Assembly (NCBI RefSeq): GCF_002736205.1
Contig: NZ_CP024091.1
Span: forward strand, 4,709,555 to 4,773,554
Origin: Pedobacter ginsengisoli
Lineage (GTDB): Bacteria > Bacteroidota > Bacteroidia > Sphingobacteriales > Sphingobacteriaceae
Length of the DNA: 64,000 nt
Direction: 5' to 3'
The notes beneath the pieces were generated by a model. It was not told the DNA's origin and did no database searches. It was given only the letters and a program-made list of their open reading frames with translations. Of this stretch, positions 31,445 through 40,436 are shown one piece after another. Every line of letters begins with the position of its first letter. Positions within the stretch are counted from its first letter, which is position 1. The translations under genes were made by a program, and so were the position numbers.

Positions 31445-33934
31445 CTAAAATGATTCTTCATCAGGTCGGGAGTCCTGCTGATCTTGTTTCTTCGTTTTTT
31501 TGAATTTAAAATCGTTATTTCCAAAGCGGTAAGAGTAAGTTAAATTCGCCATGGTTCCCTGCATATATCTTCTAAAATCGATTGTTGAGGTGGTTCCATT
31601 AGTAGTCATGCTCCATCTGCGGGTACTAAACACATCTCTTATATTTAGGCTGAGTGATGATTTTTTATCTTTAAAATCATATTTAGCTCCGGCATCTACA
31701 CCGTACATTGCATTTCTTTTGCCTTGTGCCATTACCTCAGGTGCGCGGTAATCTCCCCTGATTTGGAGAGATATGTTATATGGTAAAGAGAAGTTGTTGG
31801 TTAGGTTGGCATTCCAGCTGAAACCAGAGTTCTCTACAATTCCAAAAGCAGGTACTCCGTTAATTTTGCTTTGATATAAATTTACGTTGGTTGTAAAGTT
31901 CCAGGCTTTGGCAACATCAACACGGCCAATTAATTCAAGACCGCTTGCTAGTTGTTTGGTTAAGTTTTGAGGAGTAACAATAGTGATTCCATTTTCATCA
32001 GGCTCTGTTCTTATTCTTTGTATCACATCATTGGTTTGACGCATATATGCGCTGGAAGTGAATGTTACCTTAGGCCAGAATTTGCTATAGCTTAACTCAA
32101 AAGCATGCACATCTTCAGGTTTCAGGTTGGGATTACCCTGACGGTAATTAAGTGGATCAGAAACATCAAGAAATGGATTGGTATCCCATCCTCTTGGCCT
32201 GTTAACCCTTCTGCTATAGCTAAGCTGTACTTGTTGCTCACCTTTAAATTTTTGAGTTAGGTATACACTGGGATATAGCCTTGTATAGGCAACTTTTCCC
32301 GGAATGTATTCTAACTGATTTAATTTGTACATTCCTAAACGGGTGTCTAATGTAGCATCTTCTGCTCTAAGGCCAACCTGATAACCAAAATTCTTAACCT
32401 GATTTTGGTAATTGAAATAAAGCGCATGAACCTGGTCTTTACTGTTAAACTCATTGGTTAAGGCGAAGTTTATTTCGTATTCTCCGGTCAGGTTGTTTAA
32501 CTGATCAGAGAATGCTGTATTTTCGGCCAAACGGATCTGACTTCTGTAGCCTGCTTCAATTTTACCAGCTTTACCAATTGGTAAGGTATAATCTGTTTGA
32601 ACATTATAATTTCTATTAAAACCACTTCCATTATTTCGCAGAATGCTTGGTAATGAGCTGGCAGTTTCTCCATCAATGTTGTAAATGTTTGTGCTGTAAA
32701 TCTGATCGTTGTCATTTGTCCCTTCAGAAAAACTTAGATTAAAAGTAAGCTCTTCTCGTGGTTTTTTGAATTTTTGACTATAATCAAGGTTAAGATCGTA
32801 GCTGCTACCAAAACCATTGTTGGTATTGTTCCTGTTGCTTAATTCTAAAGGATTTTTAACGCCATCCAGCTTATCGATATTAAGGAATTCACTTCTGTTA
32901 TTGTCTCTTGAATTGAAACCTCCTGAGAAACTGATAACACTTTTATCTGTAATGCTATAATCGATTCCGGCTTTTATGTTATGGCCATTGTCTTGTGATT
33001 TTGAATCAGTATTTTGATTTGCGAAAATAGTAGGGAAAGGACTATCTAAATAAGTTATATTGCTGTATCCACCACCAATACGGTTACCATAACGATAGCC
33101 GTAGTTACCATAAAGGTTTATTTTTTTATTTTGGAAGCTCAGGTTTGTACTTGCATTGTAGTTGTCGCGGTTACCTGCACTAAATGCTGCAGAGCCATTA
33201 AAACCTAATTTCTTATTCTTTTTTAATACAATATTGATAATTCCCGATTGCCCTTCTGCATCATATTTAGCAGATGGATTGGTAATCAACTCAACGCTTT
33301 CAATAGAACTGGCAGGTATAGACTGCAGAATTTGAGCAACGTTTCCGCCTGCTATCAGGGATGGTTTACCATCTATTAAAACCTTTACACCTGTTGATCC
33401 TCTCAGGCTTACATTACCATCAATATCCGTTTGTACCGAAGGTACATTTTGAAGTAAATCTGAAGCAGAACCGCCTTCGCTAACTAAACTTTGATCTACC
33501 GAGAAAACTTTTTTATCTATACCAAGCTGAATGGCACTCTTTTGTGCTGTAATTGCCACCTCGTTTAATACTGTTCCCTTAGCAGGCTTCATTTTAATTG
33601 TGCCAAGGTTAATTAATTTTTGAGCATCTGAAATGGAAACAGAGTCTCTAACCATAGTTTGGTAACCAACGTAACTTATTTTGAAAGTAAATACTCCTTT
33701 GGGTAAGCCATTAATTAATAAATTACCATTTACATCTGTTTGCGCACCTTTAATAATTGCTTTTGTTTTTCTGTTAAGGATAGTAGCTGTAGCAAAGGGC
33801 ACTGTTTCATTACTTTGTGCATCAACAACTTTGGCCGTAATTTGACCTTCGCCTGTGGTTTGGGCATTAAGTTTTACAGTTGCAATACAAAAGACAATAG
33901 TTAAAAACAGTACTTTGCGTATGGAATTCTTCAT
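31445..33934 (-). CDS. TonB-dependent-receptor-like outer-membrane beta-barrel protein
   Basis: Protein of 829 residues. Signal peptide (about 1-24, ending LNAQT), CarboxypepD_reg-like domain (about 30-115), plug domain (about 120-230; LLQNVPSVQTDIDGNVSLRG, VLIDGKPSLIAGG), and a beta-barrel of about 600 residues ending in a Lys/Asp-rich tail after YRFGNNDFKF. The ending lacks the usual terminal aromatic residue because of that tail (DQQDSRPDEESF). The ligand is unknown. It precedes the Nudix gene and diverges from the thioredoxin-like gene. Confidence 0.88.
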   Translation of the reverse strand: MKNSIRKVLFLTIVFCIATVKLNAQTTGEGQITAKVVDAQSNETVPFATATILNRKTKAIIKGAQTDVNGNLLINGLPKGVFTFKISYVGYQTMVRDSVSISDAQKLINLGTIKMKPAKGTVLNEVAITAQKSAIQLGIDKKVFSVDQSLVSEGGSASDLLQNVPSVQTDIDGNVSLRGSTGVKVLIDGKPSLIAGGNVAQILQSIPASSIESVELITNPSAKYDAEGQSGIINIVLKKNKKLGFNGSAAFSAGNRDNYNASTNLSFQNKKINLYGNYGYRYGNRIGGGYSNITYLDSPFPTIFANQNTDSKSQDNGHNIKAGIDYSITDKSVISFSGGFNSRDNNRSEFLNIDKLDGVKNPLELSNRNNTNNGFGSSYDLNLDYSQKFKKPREELTFNLSFSEGTNDNDQIYSTNIYNIDGETASSLPSILRNNGSGFNRNYNVQTDYTLPIGKAGKIEAGYRSQIRLAENTAFSDQLNNLTGEYEINFALTNEFNSKDQVHALYFNYQNQVKNFGYQVGLRAEDATLDTRLGMYKLNQLEYIPGKVAYTRLYPSVYLTQKFKGEQQVQLSYSRRVNRPRGWDTNPFLDVSDPLNYRQGNPNLKPEDVHAFELSYSKFWPKVTFTSSAYMRQTNDVIQRIRTEPDENGITIVTPQNLTKQLASGLELIGRVDVAKAWNFTTNVNLYQSKINGVPAFGIVENSGFSWNANLTNNFSLPYNISLQIRGDYRAPEVMAQGKRNAMYGVDAGAKYDFKDKKSSLSLNIRDVFSTRRWSMTTNGTTSTIDFRRYMQGTMANLTYSYRFGNNDFKFKKTKKQDQQDSRPDEESF

Positions 33935-34028
33935 TCGGATCTTTCTTTTTTAATGGGTTTGTTTAAAGAGGGACAAAGAAACGGCGGGAAAGTTTAATTA
34001 TAAAGGAGTAACTATTTTATTACAGCAG

Positions 34029-34631
34029 ATGATGATAAACTACACAAATATCTTTGTTAATGAGGGGATGACTTACCAGGAATATAGAAGTCTGATTAAT
34101 GAACTTTTATTAAATCATAAAACCACTGGCCCTGATGATTCGGATGCAATGCTACATTATACAAAGATGAATGTGCAGAGAATGAACAGGGTTGATAAAA
34201 CGGTGAAGTTAAATGATACTTTCTTGGATGTTCTTGGTGCTGTGAAAAATAAATATCGGTTTTTGGTAATTTCTGAAGGATGGTGTGGAGATGCGGCCCA
34301 GATTGTTCCGGTTTTCGAAAAAATAGCAGCTAGCTTTATTGATAAATTTGAACTCAGATTTGTTTTGAGAGACAAGAACTTGCCGCTGATTGATGCACAC
34401 CTTACCAAAGGTGGCAGAGCTATCCCGGTATTATTAATTCTGGATGAAAAAGGAAATGTTTTAACAAAATGGGGCCCAAGACCTGATATCTTGCAGGAGT
34501 TGCTAGCCGGTTGGAAAAGAGACAGCAGTGATATGATGGAAATTGCCGAAAAACTTCATGGATGGTATGCCAAGGATAAGACTCAAACTACCCAACAAGA
34601 ATTAATGGAAATATTTAGGGATTTAGCCTAG
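34029..34631 (+). CDS. Thioredoxin-fold protein with single active-site cysteine (WCGDA)
   Basis: Protein of 200 residues without a signal peptide, so cytoplasmic. The thioredoxin-like core (about 65-150) has VISEGWCGDAAQ (Trp 85, Cys 86) where CxxC is expected; the second position is Ala 89. A cis-proline loop GGRAIPVLLILDE and TKWGPRP follow. Related Bacteroidota thioredoxin_9 proteins usually carry WCGDC or WCGDA. With one cysteine it cannot do the classic dithiol exchange and may be monothiol or structural. It converges on clpS with overlapping stops (CTAG). Confidence 0.85.
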   Translation: MMINYTNIFVNEGMTYQEYRSLINELLLNHKTTGPDDSDAMLHYTKMNVQRMNRVDKTVKLNDTFLDVLGAVKNKYRFLVISEGWCGDAAQIVPVFEKIAASFIDKFELRFVLRDKNLPLIDAHLTKGGRAIPVLLILDEKGNVLTKWGPRPDILQELLAGWKRDSSDMMEIAEKLHGWYAKDKTQTTQQELMEIFRDLA

Positions 34632-34909
34632 TCTACAGAAACGGTTAAGCCCTCCTGCTGAAGAATTTTGCGGTAAACTTCCATTTCAGTAAAAGAACCC
34701 TCTAAAACTGCACATTTACCTTTGTTGTGTACTTCCCACGCAATTTTTTCAGCCTGGCTTTCAGAATAATCCAAATATTTCATCATGCAGTGAATTACAT
34801 GATCAAAAGTATTTACATCGTCGTTCCATAATATTAAGCGGTGAATTGTTTTTAATGAGGTAAGAATCTCTTCTAATGTAAATGTTTCCTCTTTGGTTTC
34901 TGTTGACAT
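34628..34909 (-). CDS. clpS: ClpS adaptor of the ClpAP/ClpCP protease
   Basis: Protein of 93 residues. The ClpS core shows LILWNDDVNTFDHVIHCMMK, whose Asn-Asp-Asp-x-x-Thr pattern binds the amino group of N-degrons, and the later AEKIAWEVHNKGKCAVLEGS. ClpS delivers substrates with destabilising N-terminal residues to the Clp ATPase. The N-terminal extension is short (about 15 residues). It is transcribed divergently from fabH and converges on the thioredoxin-like gene. Confidence 0.95.
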   Translation of the reverse strand: MSTETKEETFTLEEILTSLKTIHRLILWNDDVNTFDHVIHCMMKYLDYSESQAEKIAWEVHNKGKCAVLEGSFTEMEVYRKILQQEGLTVSVD

Positions 34910-34953
34910 ATTACAAAAATAAGCTTATTTCAAAATAATGTTGTAGTTAAAGT

Positions 34954-34961
34954 TATTTTTG
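34954..34961 (+). promoter_or_regulatory. Promoter -7 element TATTTTTG of fabH
   Basis: TATTTTTG fits TAnnTTTG and lies 28 bases before the fabH start, in the 80-base gap between divergent clpS and fabH. A TTG at 34941 is too close for a standard -33. Confidence 0.45.
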
Positions 34962-34989
34962 CTTAAAATTTGTAATAAACTCAAATATA

Positions 34990-36036
34990 ATGCAGCGTTC
35001 AAAGATTGCCGGTATTGGCTACTATGTACCCAAAAATGTTTATTCTAATAATGATTTATCTCGTTTTATGGATACAAACGATGAATGGATACAAGAACGT
35101 ACCGGAATTAAAGAACGTCGCTTTGCTGATAGGCTTGAAGAAACCACGACAACCATGGGCATTGAGGCTGCTAAAATTGCAATAGAACGAGCAGGTATTA
35201 CTGCGCAGGATATAGATTTTATCATCTTTGCCACCCTTAGTCCTGATTATTATTTTCCAGGTTGCGGAGTTCTTTTACAGCGGGAAATGAAGATGAAAGA
35301 AATAGGTGCATTGGATATCCGTAATCAGTGTTCAGGCTTTGTTTATGCGCTATCTGTGGCAGACCAGTTTATAAAAACCGGAATGTATAAGAATATCCTG
35401 GTAGTTGGGAGTGAAAAGCATTCATTTGCTATGGATTTTGAGACAAGGAGTAGAAACGTTTCTGTCATATTTGGCGATGGGGCAGGAGCGGTTGTTTTAC
35501 AACCCACACAGAAAGAAAATCAGGGTATTTTAAGCACACACTTGCATAGTGATGGGGCTGATGCCGAGATTTTGGCAATGTATTATCCCGGAGCTTCAGC
35601 AAATAAATGGCTTAAAGGTAAGCCAGGATATCCTGATAAAGAGCTTGGGGGTTTATTCATGACCACAGAACAATTGGAAAGTGGTGCTGCATTACCTTAC
35701 ATGGATGGGCCAGCCGTATTTAAAAAAGCTGTAGTGAAATTCCCGGAAGTAATAAAAGAAGCTCTAAGTGCAAATAACCTTACGGAGAAGGATATTGATA
35801 TGTTGGTTCCTCATCAGGCTAACTTAAGAATAAGTCAATATGTGCAGCAGCTGTTAGGCTTAAGCGACAACCAGGTATTTAACAATATTCAGAAATACGG
35901 AAATACTACGGCAGCCTCAGTTCCTATTGCGCTTTGCGAGGCATGGGAAGAAGGTAAAATTAAAGATGGTGACCTTGTTTGCCTTGCAGCCTTTGGTTCT
36001 GGCTTTACATGGGCAAGTGCCTTAATTAGGTGGTAA
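34990..36036 (+). CDS. fabH: 3-oxoacyl-ACP synthase III family protein
   Basis: Protein of 348 residues with the Cys-His-Asn triad: Cys 114 in RNQCSGFVYAL, His in VPHQANLRI (about 275) and Asn in KYGNTTAAS (about 305). FGDGAGAVVL is the conserved loop. FabH starts fatty-acid synthesis by condensing acetyl- or branched acyl-CoA with malonyl-ACP. Bacteroidota genomes often have two KASIII genes, and this one, being away from the fatty-acid operon, may serve flexirubin-like or other acyl products. The housekeeping role is likely but not proven. Confidence 0.88.
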   Translation: MQRSKIAGIGYYVPKNVYSNNDLSRFMDTNDEWIQERTGIKERRFADRLEETTTTMGIEAAKIAIERAGITAQDIDFIIFATLSPDYYFPGCGVLLQREMKMKEIGALDIRNQCSGFVYALSVADQFIKTGMYKNILVVGSEKHSFAMDFETRSRNVSVIFGDGAGAVVLQPTQKENQGILSTHLHSDGADAEILAMYYPGASANKWLKGKPGYPDKELGGLFMTTEQLESGAALPYMDGPAVFKKAVVKFPEVIKEALSANNLTEKDIDMLVPHQANLRISQYVQQLLGLSDNQVFNNIQKYGNTTAASVPIALCEAWEEGKIKDGDLVCLAAFGSGFTWASALIRW

Positions 36037-36055
36037 GATTACAGGCACTTAAGCA

Positions 36056-36931
36056 CTAGCTTCCCTTTGCTGATCTTGTCATTTGTTCAAAGGCATCCCA
36101 CATCTCATTTGGAATGGCTTCGAGACCATTAAACTGACCTGCTCCTTGTAACCACTCCCCTCCATCAATAGTAATGACCTCTCCATTAATATAACCCGCA
36201 AAATCACTTATCAGAAATGCCGCTAAATTGGCCAGTTCCTGATGTTCGCCAACACGTTTCAATGGTACCCGGTTCTTGAAATCAAACTTCTGTGCCAGAT
36301 CACCGGGCAATAAACGTTCCCATGCACCTTTGGTAGGAAATGGCCCGGGGGCAATTGCATTTGTGCGGATACCATACTTACCCCATTCAACCGCTAAGGA
36401 GCGCGTCATGGCTAATACGCCACCTTTGGCGCAGGCTGATGGTACTACATAGGCCGAGCCTGTAAAGGCATAGGTAGTAACAATGTTTAAAACACTTGCA
36501 GCTTGTTTTTCCTTTATCCAATGTTTGCCAAATGCCAATGTGCAGTTTACAGAGCCTTTTAAAACAATATCTATTATTGAAGAAAAAGCATTAGCCGATA
36601 AACGTTCAGTTGGTGAAATGAAATTTCCGGCAGCATTGTTAAGCAAGGCATCAACCTTTCCAAAGGTTTTTAAAGTCTCATTTAAAACCTGCTCCACCTG
36701 TTCATATTCCCTAACGTCACAAGCCAGTGCCAATACTTTTCCGCCGGTTTCTTTCTCCATTTCCAAAGCTGTTTTCTGTAGCACATCAAGTTTGCGGCTT
36801 GTGATAACCAGGTTTGCGCCTAGTCTCAAAAAATAAGTGCCCATAGCTTTCCCTAAGCCGGTACCACCTCCCGTAACTACAATTGTTTTTCCTTTTAAGG
36901 CATCATCTCTTAACATTGGCTGGTTGAACAT
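36056..36931 (-). CDS. 2,4-dienoyl-CoA reductase-type short-chain dehydrogenase
   Basis: Protein of 291 residues. The cofactor loop is TGGGTGLGKAMG (20-31), followed by NNAAGNF (about 95) and NIVTTYAFTGS, SACAKGGVLAMTRSLAVEWG. The usual Tyr-x3-Lys is not present; Tyr in TTYAF and Lys in CAKGG match the arrangement in mitochondrial DECR1. From TYAFTGS to the C-terminal TRSAKGS it parallels animal DECR1 closely. The enzyme would use NADPH to reduce 2,4-dienoyl-CoA during breakdown of polyunsaturated acids. It follows the isomerase gene by 3 bases, which supports the role. Confidence 0.85.
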   Translation of the reverse strand: MFNQPMLRDDALKGKTIVVTGGGTGLGKAMGTYFLRLGANLVITSRKLDVLQKTALEMEKETGGKVLALACDVREYEQVEQVLNETLKTFGKVDALLNNAAGNFISPTERLSANAFSSIIDIVLKGSVNCTLAFGKHWIKEKQAASVLNIVTTYAFTGSAYVVPSACAKGGVLAMTRSLAVEWGKYGIRTNAIAPGPFPTKGAWERLLPGDLAQKFDFKNRVPLKRVGEHQELANLAAFLISDFAGYINGEVITIDGGEWLQGAGQFNGLEAIPNEMWDAFEQMTRSAKGS

Positions 36932-36934
36932 GGC

Positions 36935-37696
36935 TTATTTCTTTTGCAGGTTATCAATAATTGTTTTTAAAATATTACGGGTTGCAGGAGCCCACCATTG
37001 TTTTAACATTGCCTGCAACGCTTCACTTTGGTTTGCACTGGTTACAGCAATTAAATCTTTTCTAATACTGAGCTTGCTTTGTTCCCATGTATTGCGCTCC
37101 ATAGCCATATACTTTCTGATCTTTCTTTCGGCAGCAGTAAGGATACTGGCCGGATTTACAACTTCATCTACAAGGCCTATTTGCAATGCCTCTTCAGGAG
37201 TAAATAGCTTTCCTTCTAAAAGACTTCTGGTTGCATTGGCCTGGCCCATCCAGAATGCGTATAGGTTAAAAATGCTGTTAGGCACAATAATGCCCACAGG
37301 AATTTCATTTAGTCCGATAATATATTTCCCTTCGGCCATTATCCTGTAATCGCATGCCAGGGCTATAACACATCCCCCGGCAGGACTGTGGCCATTTACT
37401 GCTGCTATTAGTGGTTTTTTAAATGAAGTTATTGTTGCTGTAAAATTTAGAAACAGATGCCAGAAAGATTCTGCCTCTTGTTCTGAATAATTGTATAGTT
37501 CTATAAGATCAAGACCGGCAGAGAAGAAATGCTCTTTGCCGGTAATAATTACGCCTGCAATGTTAGCATCAGACGATATGTTTGTAAGTATGTCATTTAA
37601 CTCCGTAATCATTTCACGGTTAAGCGCGTTAGATTTACCTCTGTCGAGCGTTATAATACTTAAATGATCTTTTATGGTGACTTTAATTGTATTCAT
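36935..37696 (-). CDS. Enoyl-CoA hydratase/isomerase family protein, ECI1-like
   Basis: Crotonase-fold protein of 253 residues. The oxyanion-hole segments are FSAGLDLIEL (about 60-70) and NGHSPAGGCVIALACDYRIM (about 100-120). Downstream, IGLNEIPVGIIVP and EEALQIGLVDEVV match mitochondrial Delta3-Delta2-enoyl-CoA isomerase (ECI1/DCI) more closely than hydratases, which have GxPE in that loop. It would shift 3-enoyl to 2-enoyl double bonds. Coupled with the DECR-like gene, it forms the two auxiliary steps for unsaturated fatty-acid oxidation. Function is inferred from resemblance. Confidence 0.82.
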   Translation of the reverse strand: MNTIKVTIKDHLSIITLDRGKSNALNREMITELNDILTNISSDANIAGVIITGKEHFFSAGLDLIELYNYSEQEAESFWHLFLNFTATITSFKKPLIAAVNGHSPAGGCVIALACDYRIMAEGKYIIGLNEIPVGIIVPNSIFNLYAFWMGQANATRSLLEGKLFTPEEALQIGLVDEVVNPASILTAAERKIRKYMAMERNTWEQSKLSIRKDLIAVTSANQSEALQAMLKQWWAPATRNILKTIIDNLQKK

Positions 37697-37704
37697 TTAT
37701 ATAT

Positions 37705-40389
37705 TTATTTTACTTCATAGGTATAAACTGTTCTGGCTAAATTTCCAAGCATATCCATGCCTTCTATAACCATCCTATAGGTTCCAGGTTCGTCTGAATT
37801 GAAGTAACTGAATTCTGCTTTTCCGCTTTCATTAGTTACAATATTTGGCACCCAATAAATGGTAGTCCTATAATCTGGTCTGCTATCAGGAGCATCATAT
37901 TTTGGAGAATAGAATTCCCTTGGGGTATAATATCCTTTAGGAGAAAAAGGTATAATGCCAGGCGTAAACGTAGAGGCACTGGAATAGCCACCACCACGTT
38001 TAGTAGTAATAATTAAGACGCCACCTCCGCCTCTGCTGCCATAAATTGCAGTATTACCTGCTGATTTTAGTACTTCAATGGTTTCTATATCCATTGGATT
38101 TATGTTATCCAGAAAATCGCCTTCCATTTGCATTCCATCTAAAACTATCGACATCGGGACGTTGTTGTTCCTCAATAAATAAGGAGTTCCGTTTCTAATG
38201 ATCAGGCCGGCAACACGACCCTGCAGACACTGAGAAAGTGTAGTACAATATTGAAGCTGGTCTGCAGTTATAACGGCGTCAGCATTACCCGCGCCATTTA
38301 AATTTGAAGAATTCTTTGCAGGATTCTTTTTCTCCACAATATTGACTTCTTTTAATAATATGGTGCGTTCAAGTATTCCACGTTTAGTTAAGTCGTCGAA
38401 ATAATTTTCACTTTGTTTCAGATATCCTGATAAGGCTTCATTAACATTAATCTCTATATCACCAGTATTTTTATTTTTGGTTACTAACTGTCCGGAAACT
38501 ACATCAAGTACTATATCCACACTTTTCTTGTTCTTTGCAGTTCTGGCTTGTACAATAAATTTGGTGCTGTCGTTAAAGATCAGGTTGTCAAAATTGAAAC
38601 GGCCTTGAGCATCGGATAGTGTATCAATTGCAAATAACCCTCCTGAGGAAGAGAACAGAGATACTTTGGAGTTCGGTAAAGGCTTGCCACCATAGCTGGT
38701 AACCACGCCACTTATTTTTAATGATTTCTCTGGCTCATAACGAATATTGGGCGCGGCATTATTAATTATATTTTTCCATAATATCCTTCTCCATCCCTGG
38801 GTTAACATTAGATTATCTAAATCTTGCTGAGTTTTTTGATCATCCTGCAAAAAGTAATAGTTCGGTTTTTCTATGTAACCTATAAGATCTGACGTAAGTA
38901 AAAGGCTAGTAAAAATATTGCTTTCATTTTCCTCATCGGGCTTAACAGAAGCAGTGTTGGTAACCGCGATAGAAAAACTAGCCTGTACAGGTTTTTCTGC
39001 AAAATCAGCTTCAAGGTTTACATTTACTTTTTCCTTTTTATTGTAGCTCTGTTTTGCGGTGGTAACCTTTGTTGTTATTCTGTCTTTAACATTATTTACA
39101 AAAACAAGGCGCTCAGCAACAGGTACATTTTGGGCAGAAAATAAAGTAAGTTGAATAATACCCGAGGGCAGATCTTTTTTAGGAATAGACGTAGTTATAA
39201 TTTGTTTTTGCGAAGAAGCCTTTGATATGAAATAAACATTTCCATTGTGTTGAGCAATAAGTTTTAATTCTCCGCCACCTATTAGGTCAGAACTTAGCAA
39301 AACCTTAGCTATAACATTTTCAGTATTGTTATTTACCGTAATGATATATCCCTTTTGCTGCACTCTTGGGAGGTTCACTGAGCTTTCGGAACCGTCTTTA
39401 TACTTTACCTTGGCTGTATAGGTTTTTCCAGGCTGCGGATTGAGTATAAAACTACCAATTCCTAAGTGTTGTGTGCTAAATTGGGTTACTTCCTGTCCGT
39501 CGTTGTCTACAATTGACCCCTTTACATCTTCGCCCAGGCCGGAAGCATTTACAGCCTTAATTCCAATTTTATTAGGTAAACTTTCTACTAAGTTTCCACT
39601 TTCGGGGAAGAATTGAACATCTATAGTATTTGAGGTTGCCTTAACCGGAATTTCCTTGATTATCTTTTTCTTATCGGGAAGGGTTAAAGTGGCTATAATT
39701 TTCCCGGACTTATACAAAGATGGCTGAGTATTCAGAAAACTAATGTTTACCACTCCCTGATCATTAGTGGTGGCCTTTCCTTTTGCCAGGTTTCTGAAAT
39801 TTAACTGAATCTCGTATGACACCTCATTTTGAGCATAAGGATTACCTTTTTTATCTGTAAATGTAATGCTGGCATCTACTTTTTCTGCAGTGCTTTGTTT
39901 ACTAAAGGTGTAATGGGTGTTTGTAAACACCTGATTAGCCCATGAATTACCAATTTTTATAGTCTTATCGAAAAAGAACTCTGTACCGGCATTTTTCATC
40001 CATTGGGTGTATGCCCTTATTCGGTAGTTTCCTTCTGTAAAGGAATCGGGAAGTTTAAAGTCGCCCCAGGTAAAGCCTGAAATTACAGGTAATTTAATCT
40101 GCTTTTTAACTGAATCTTTCTCATTAATCAATTCAACATAAATCGCATTACTGATCGTAGATGGTTTTTCCGACTGTGCATTTAAAATGTACGCTTTAAA
40201 CCAAATATCATCGCCAATGGCATAATAAGGTTTGTCTAGATGCAGATGAACCTTTTCCTGAGGATATTTTTCAATATATGCTTCAAGTTTCTTTATTAAT
40301 GCACTAAACGGATCATCATCTGCTTTGTAAGCAAAAATTATAAGTATTCCAAAGCATAGCAACAGAGGCAGAATTAGCTTACGTTTCAT
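37705..40389 (-). CDS. Macroglobulin-like (MG2) protein with embedded TonB plug domain
   Basis: Exported protein of 894 residues starting MKRKLILPLLL; an upstream ATG ten codons earlier is less likely. An MG2-like region follows the signal peptide (EKVHLHLDKPYYAIGDD, WGDFKLPDSFTEGNYRIRAY), then further macroglobulin-type beta domains (about 180-500), a carboxypeptidase-like domain (ISGVVTSYGGKPLPNSKVSL, about 560-640), and a plug domain (about 690-800) with SIVLDGMQMEG, METIEVLKSAGNTAIYGS-like and GGGVLIITTKRGGG elements. It ends in a macroglobulin-like segment (VTNESGKAEFSYFNSDEPG). No barrel follows. The family is common in Bacteroidota and has no known function. Confidence 0.82.
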   Translation of the reverse strand: MKRKLILPLLLCFGILIIFAYKADDDPFSALIKKLEAYIEKYPQEKVHLHLDKPYYAIGDDIWFKAYILNAQSEKPSTISNAIYVELINEKDSVKKQIKLPVISGFTWGDFKLPDSFTEGNYRIRAYTQWMKNAGTEFFFDKTIKIGNSWANQVFTNTHYTFSKQSTAEKVDASITFTDKKGNPYAQNEVSYEIQLNFRNLAKGKATTNDQGVVNISFLNTQPSLYKSGKIIATLTLPDKKKIIKEIPVKATSNTIDVQFFPESGNLVESLPNKIGIKAVNASGLGEDVKGSIVDNDGQEVTQFSTQHLGIGSFILNPQPGKTYTAKVKYKDGSESSVNLPRVQQKGYIITVNNNTENVIAKVLLSSDLIGGGELKLIAQHNGNVYFISKASSQKQIITTSIPKKDLPSGIIQLTLFSAQNVPVAERLVFVNNVKDRITTKVTTAKQSYNKKEKVNVNLEADFAEKPVQASFSIAVTNTASVKPDEENESNIFTSLLLTSDLIGYIEKPNYYFLQDDQKTQQDLDNLMLTQGWRRILWKNIINNAAPNIRYEPEKSLKISGVVTSYGGKPLPNSKVSLFSSSGGLFAIDTLSDAQGRFNFDNLIFNDSTKFIVQARTAKNKKSVDIVLDVVSGQLVTKNKNTGDIEINVNEALSGYLKQSENYFDDLTKRGILERTILLKEVNIVEKKNPAKNSSNLNGAGNADAVITADQLQYCTTLSQCLQGRVAGLIIRNGTPYLLRNNNVPMSIVLDGMQMEGDFLDNINPMDIETIEVLKSAGNTAIYGSRGGGGVLIITTKRGGGYSSASTFTPGIIPFSPKGYYTPREFYSPKYDAPDSRPDYRTTIYWVPNIVTNESGKAEFSYFNSDEPGTYRMVIEGMDMLGNLARTVYTYEVK

Positions 40390-40436
40390 AAATATGCACA
40401 TTAACAAATAAAGCCTCAATATACGAAATATTAGCT

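Noticed and set aside
36837..37349. Plus-strand frame of 170 residues opposite the SDR and isomerase genes
   Set aside because: It is fully antisense to two well-supported enzymes with intact motifs; a shadow frame.
37705..40389. Full TonB-dependent receptor call for the plug-containing protein
   Set aside because: The plug domain is followed by only about 90 residues of macroglobulin-like sequence, with no beta-barrel, so it is not a receptor.
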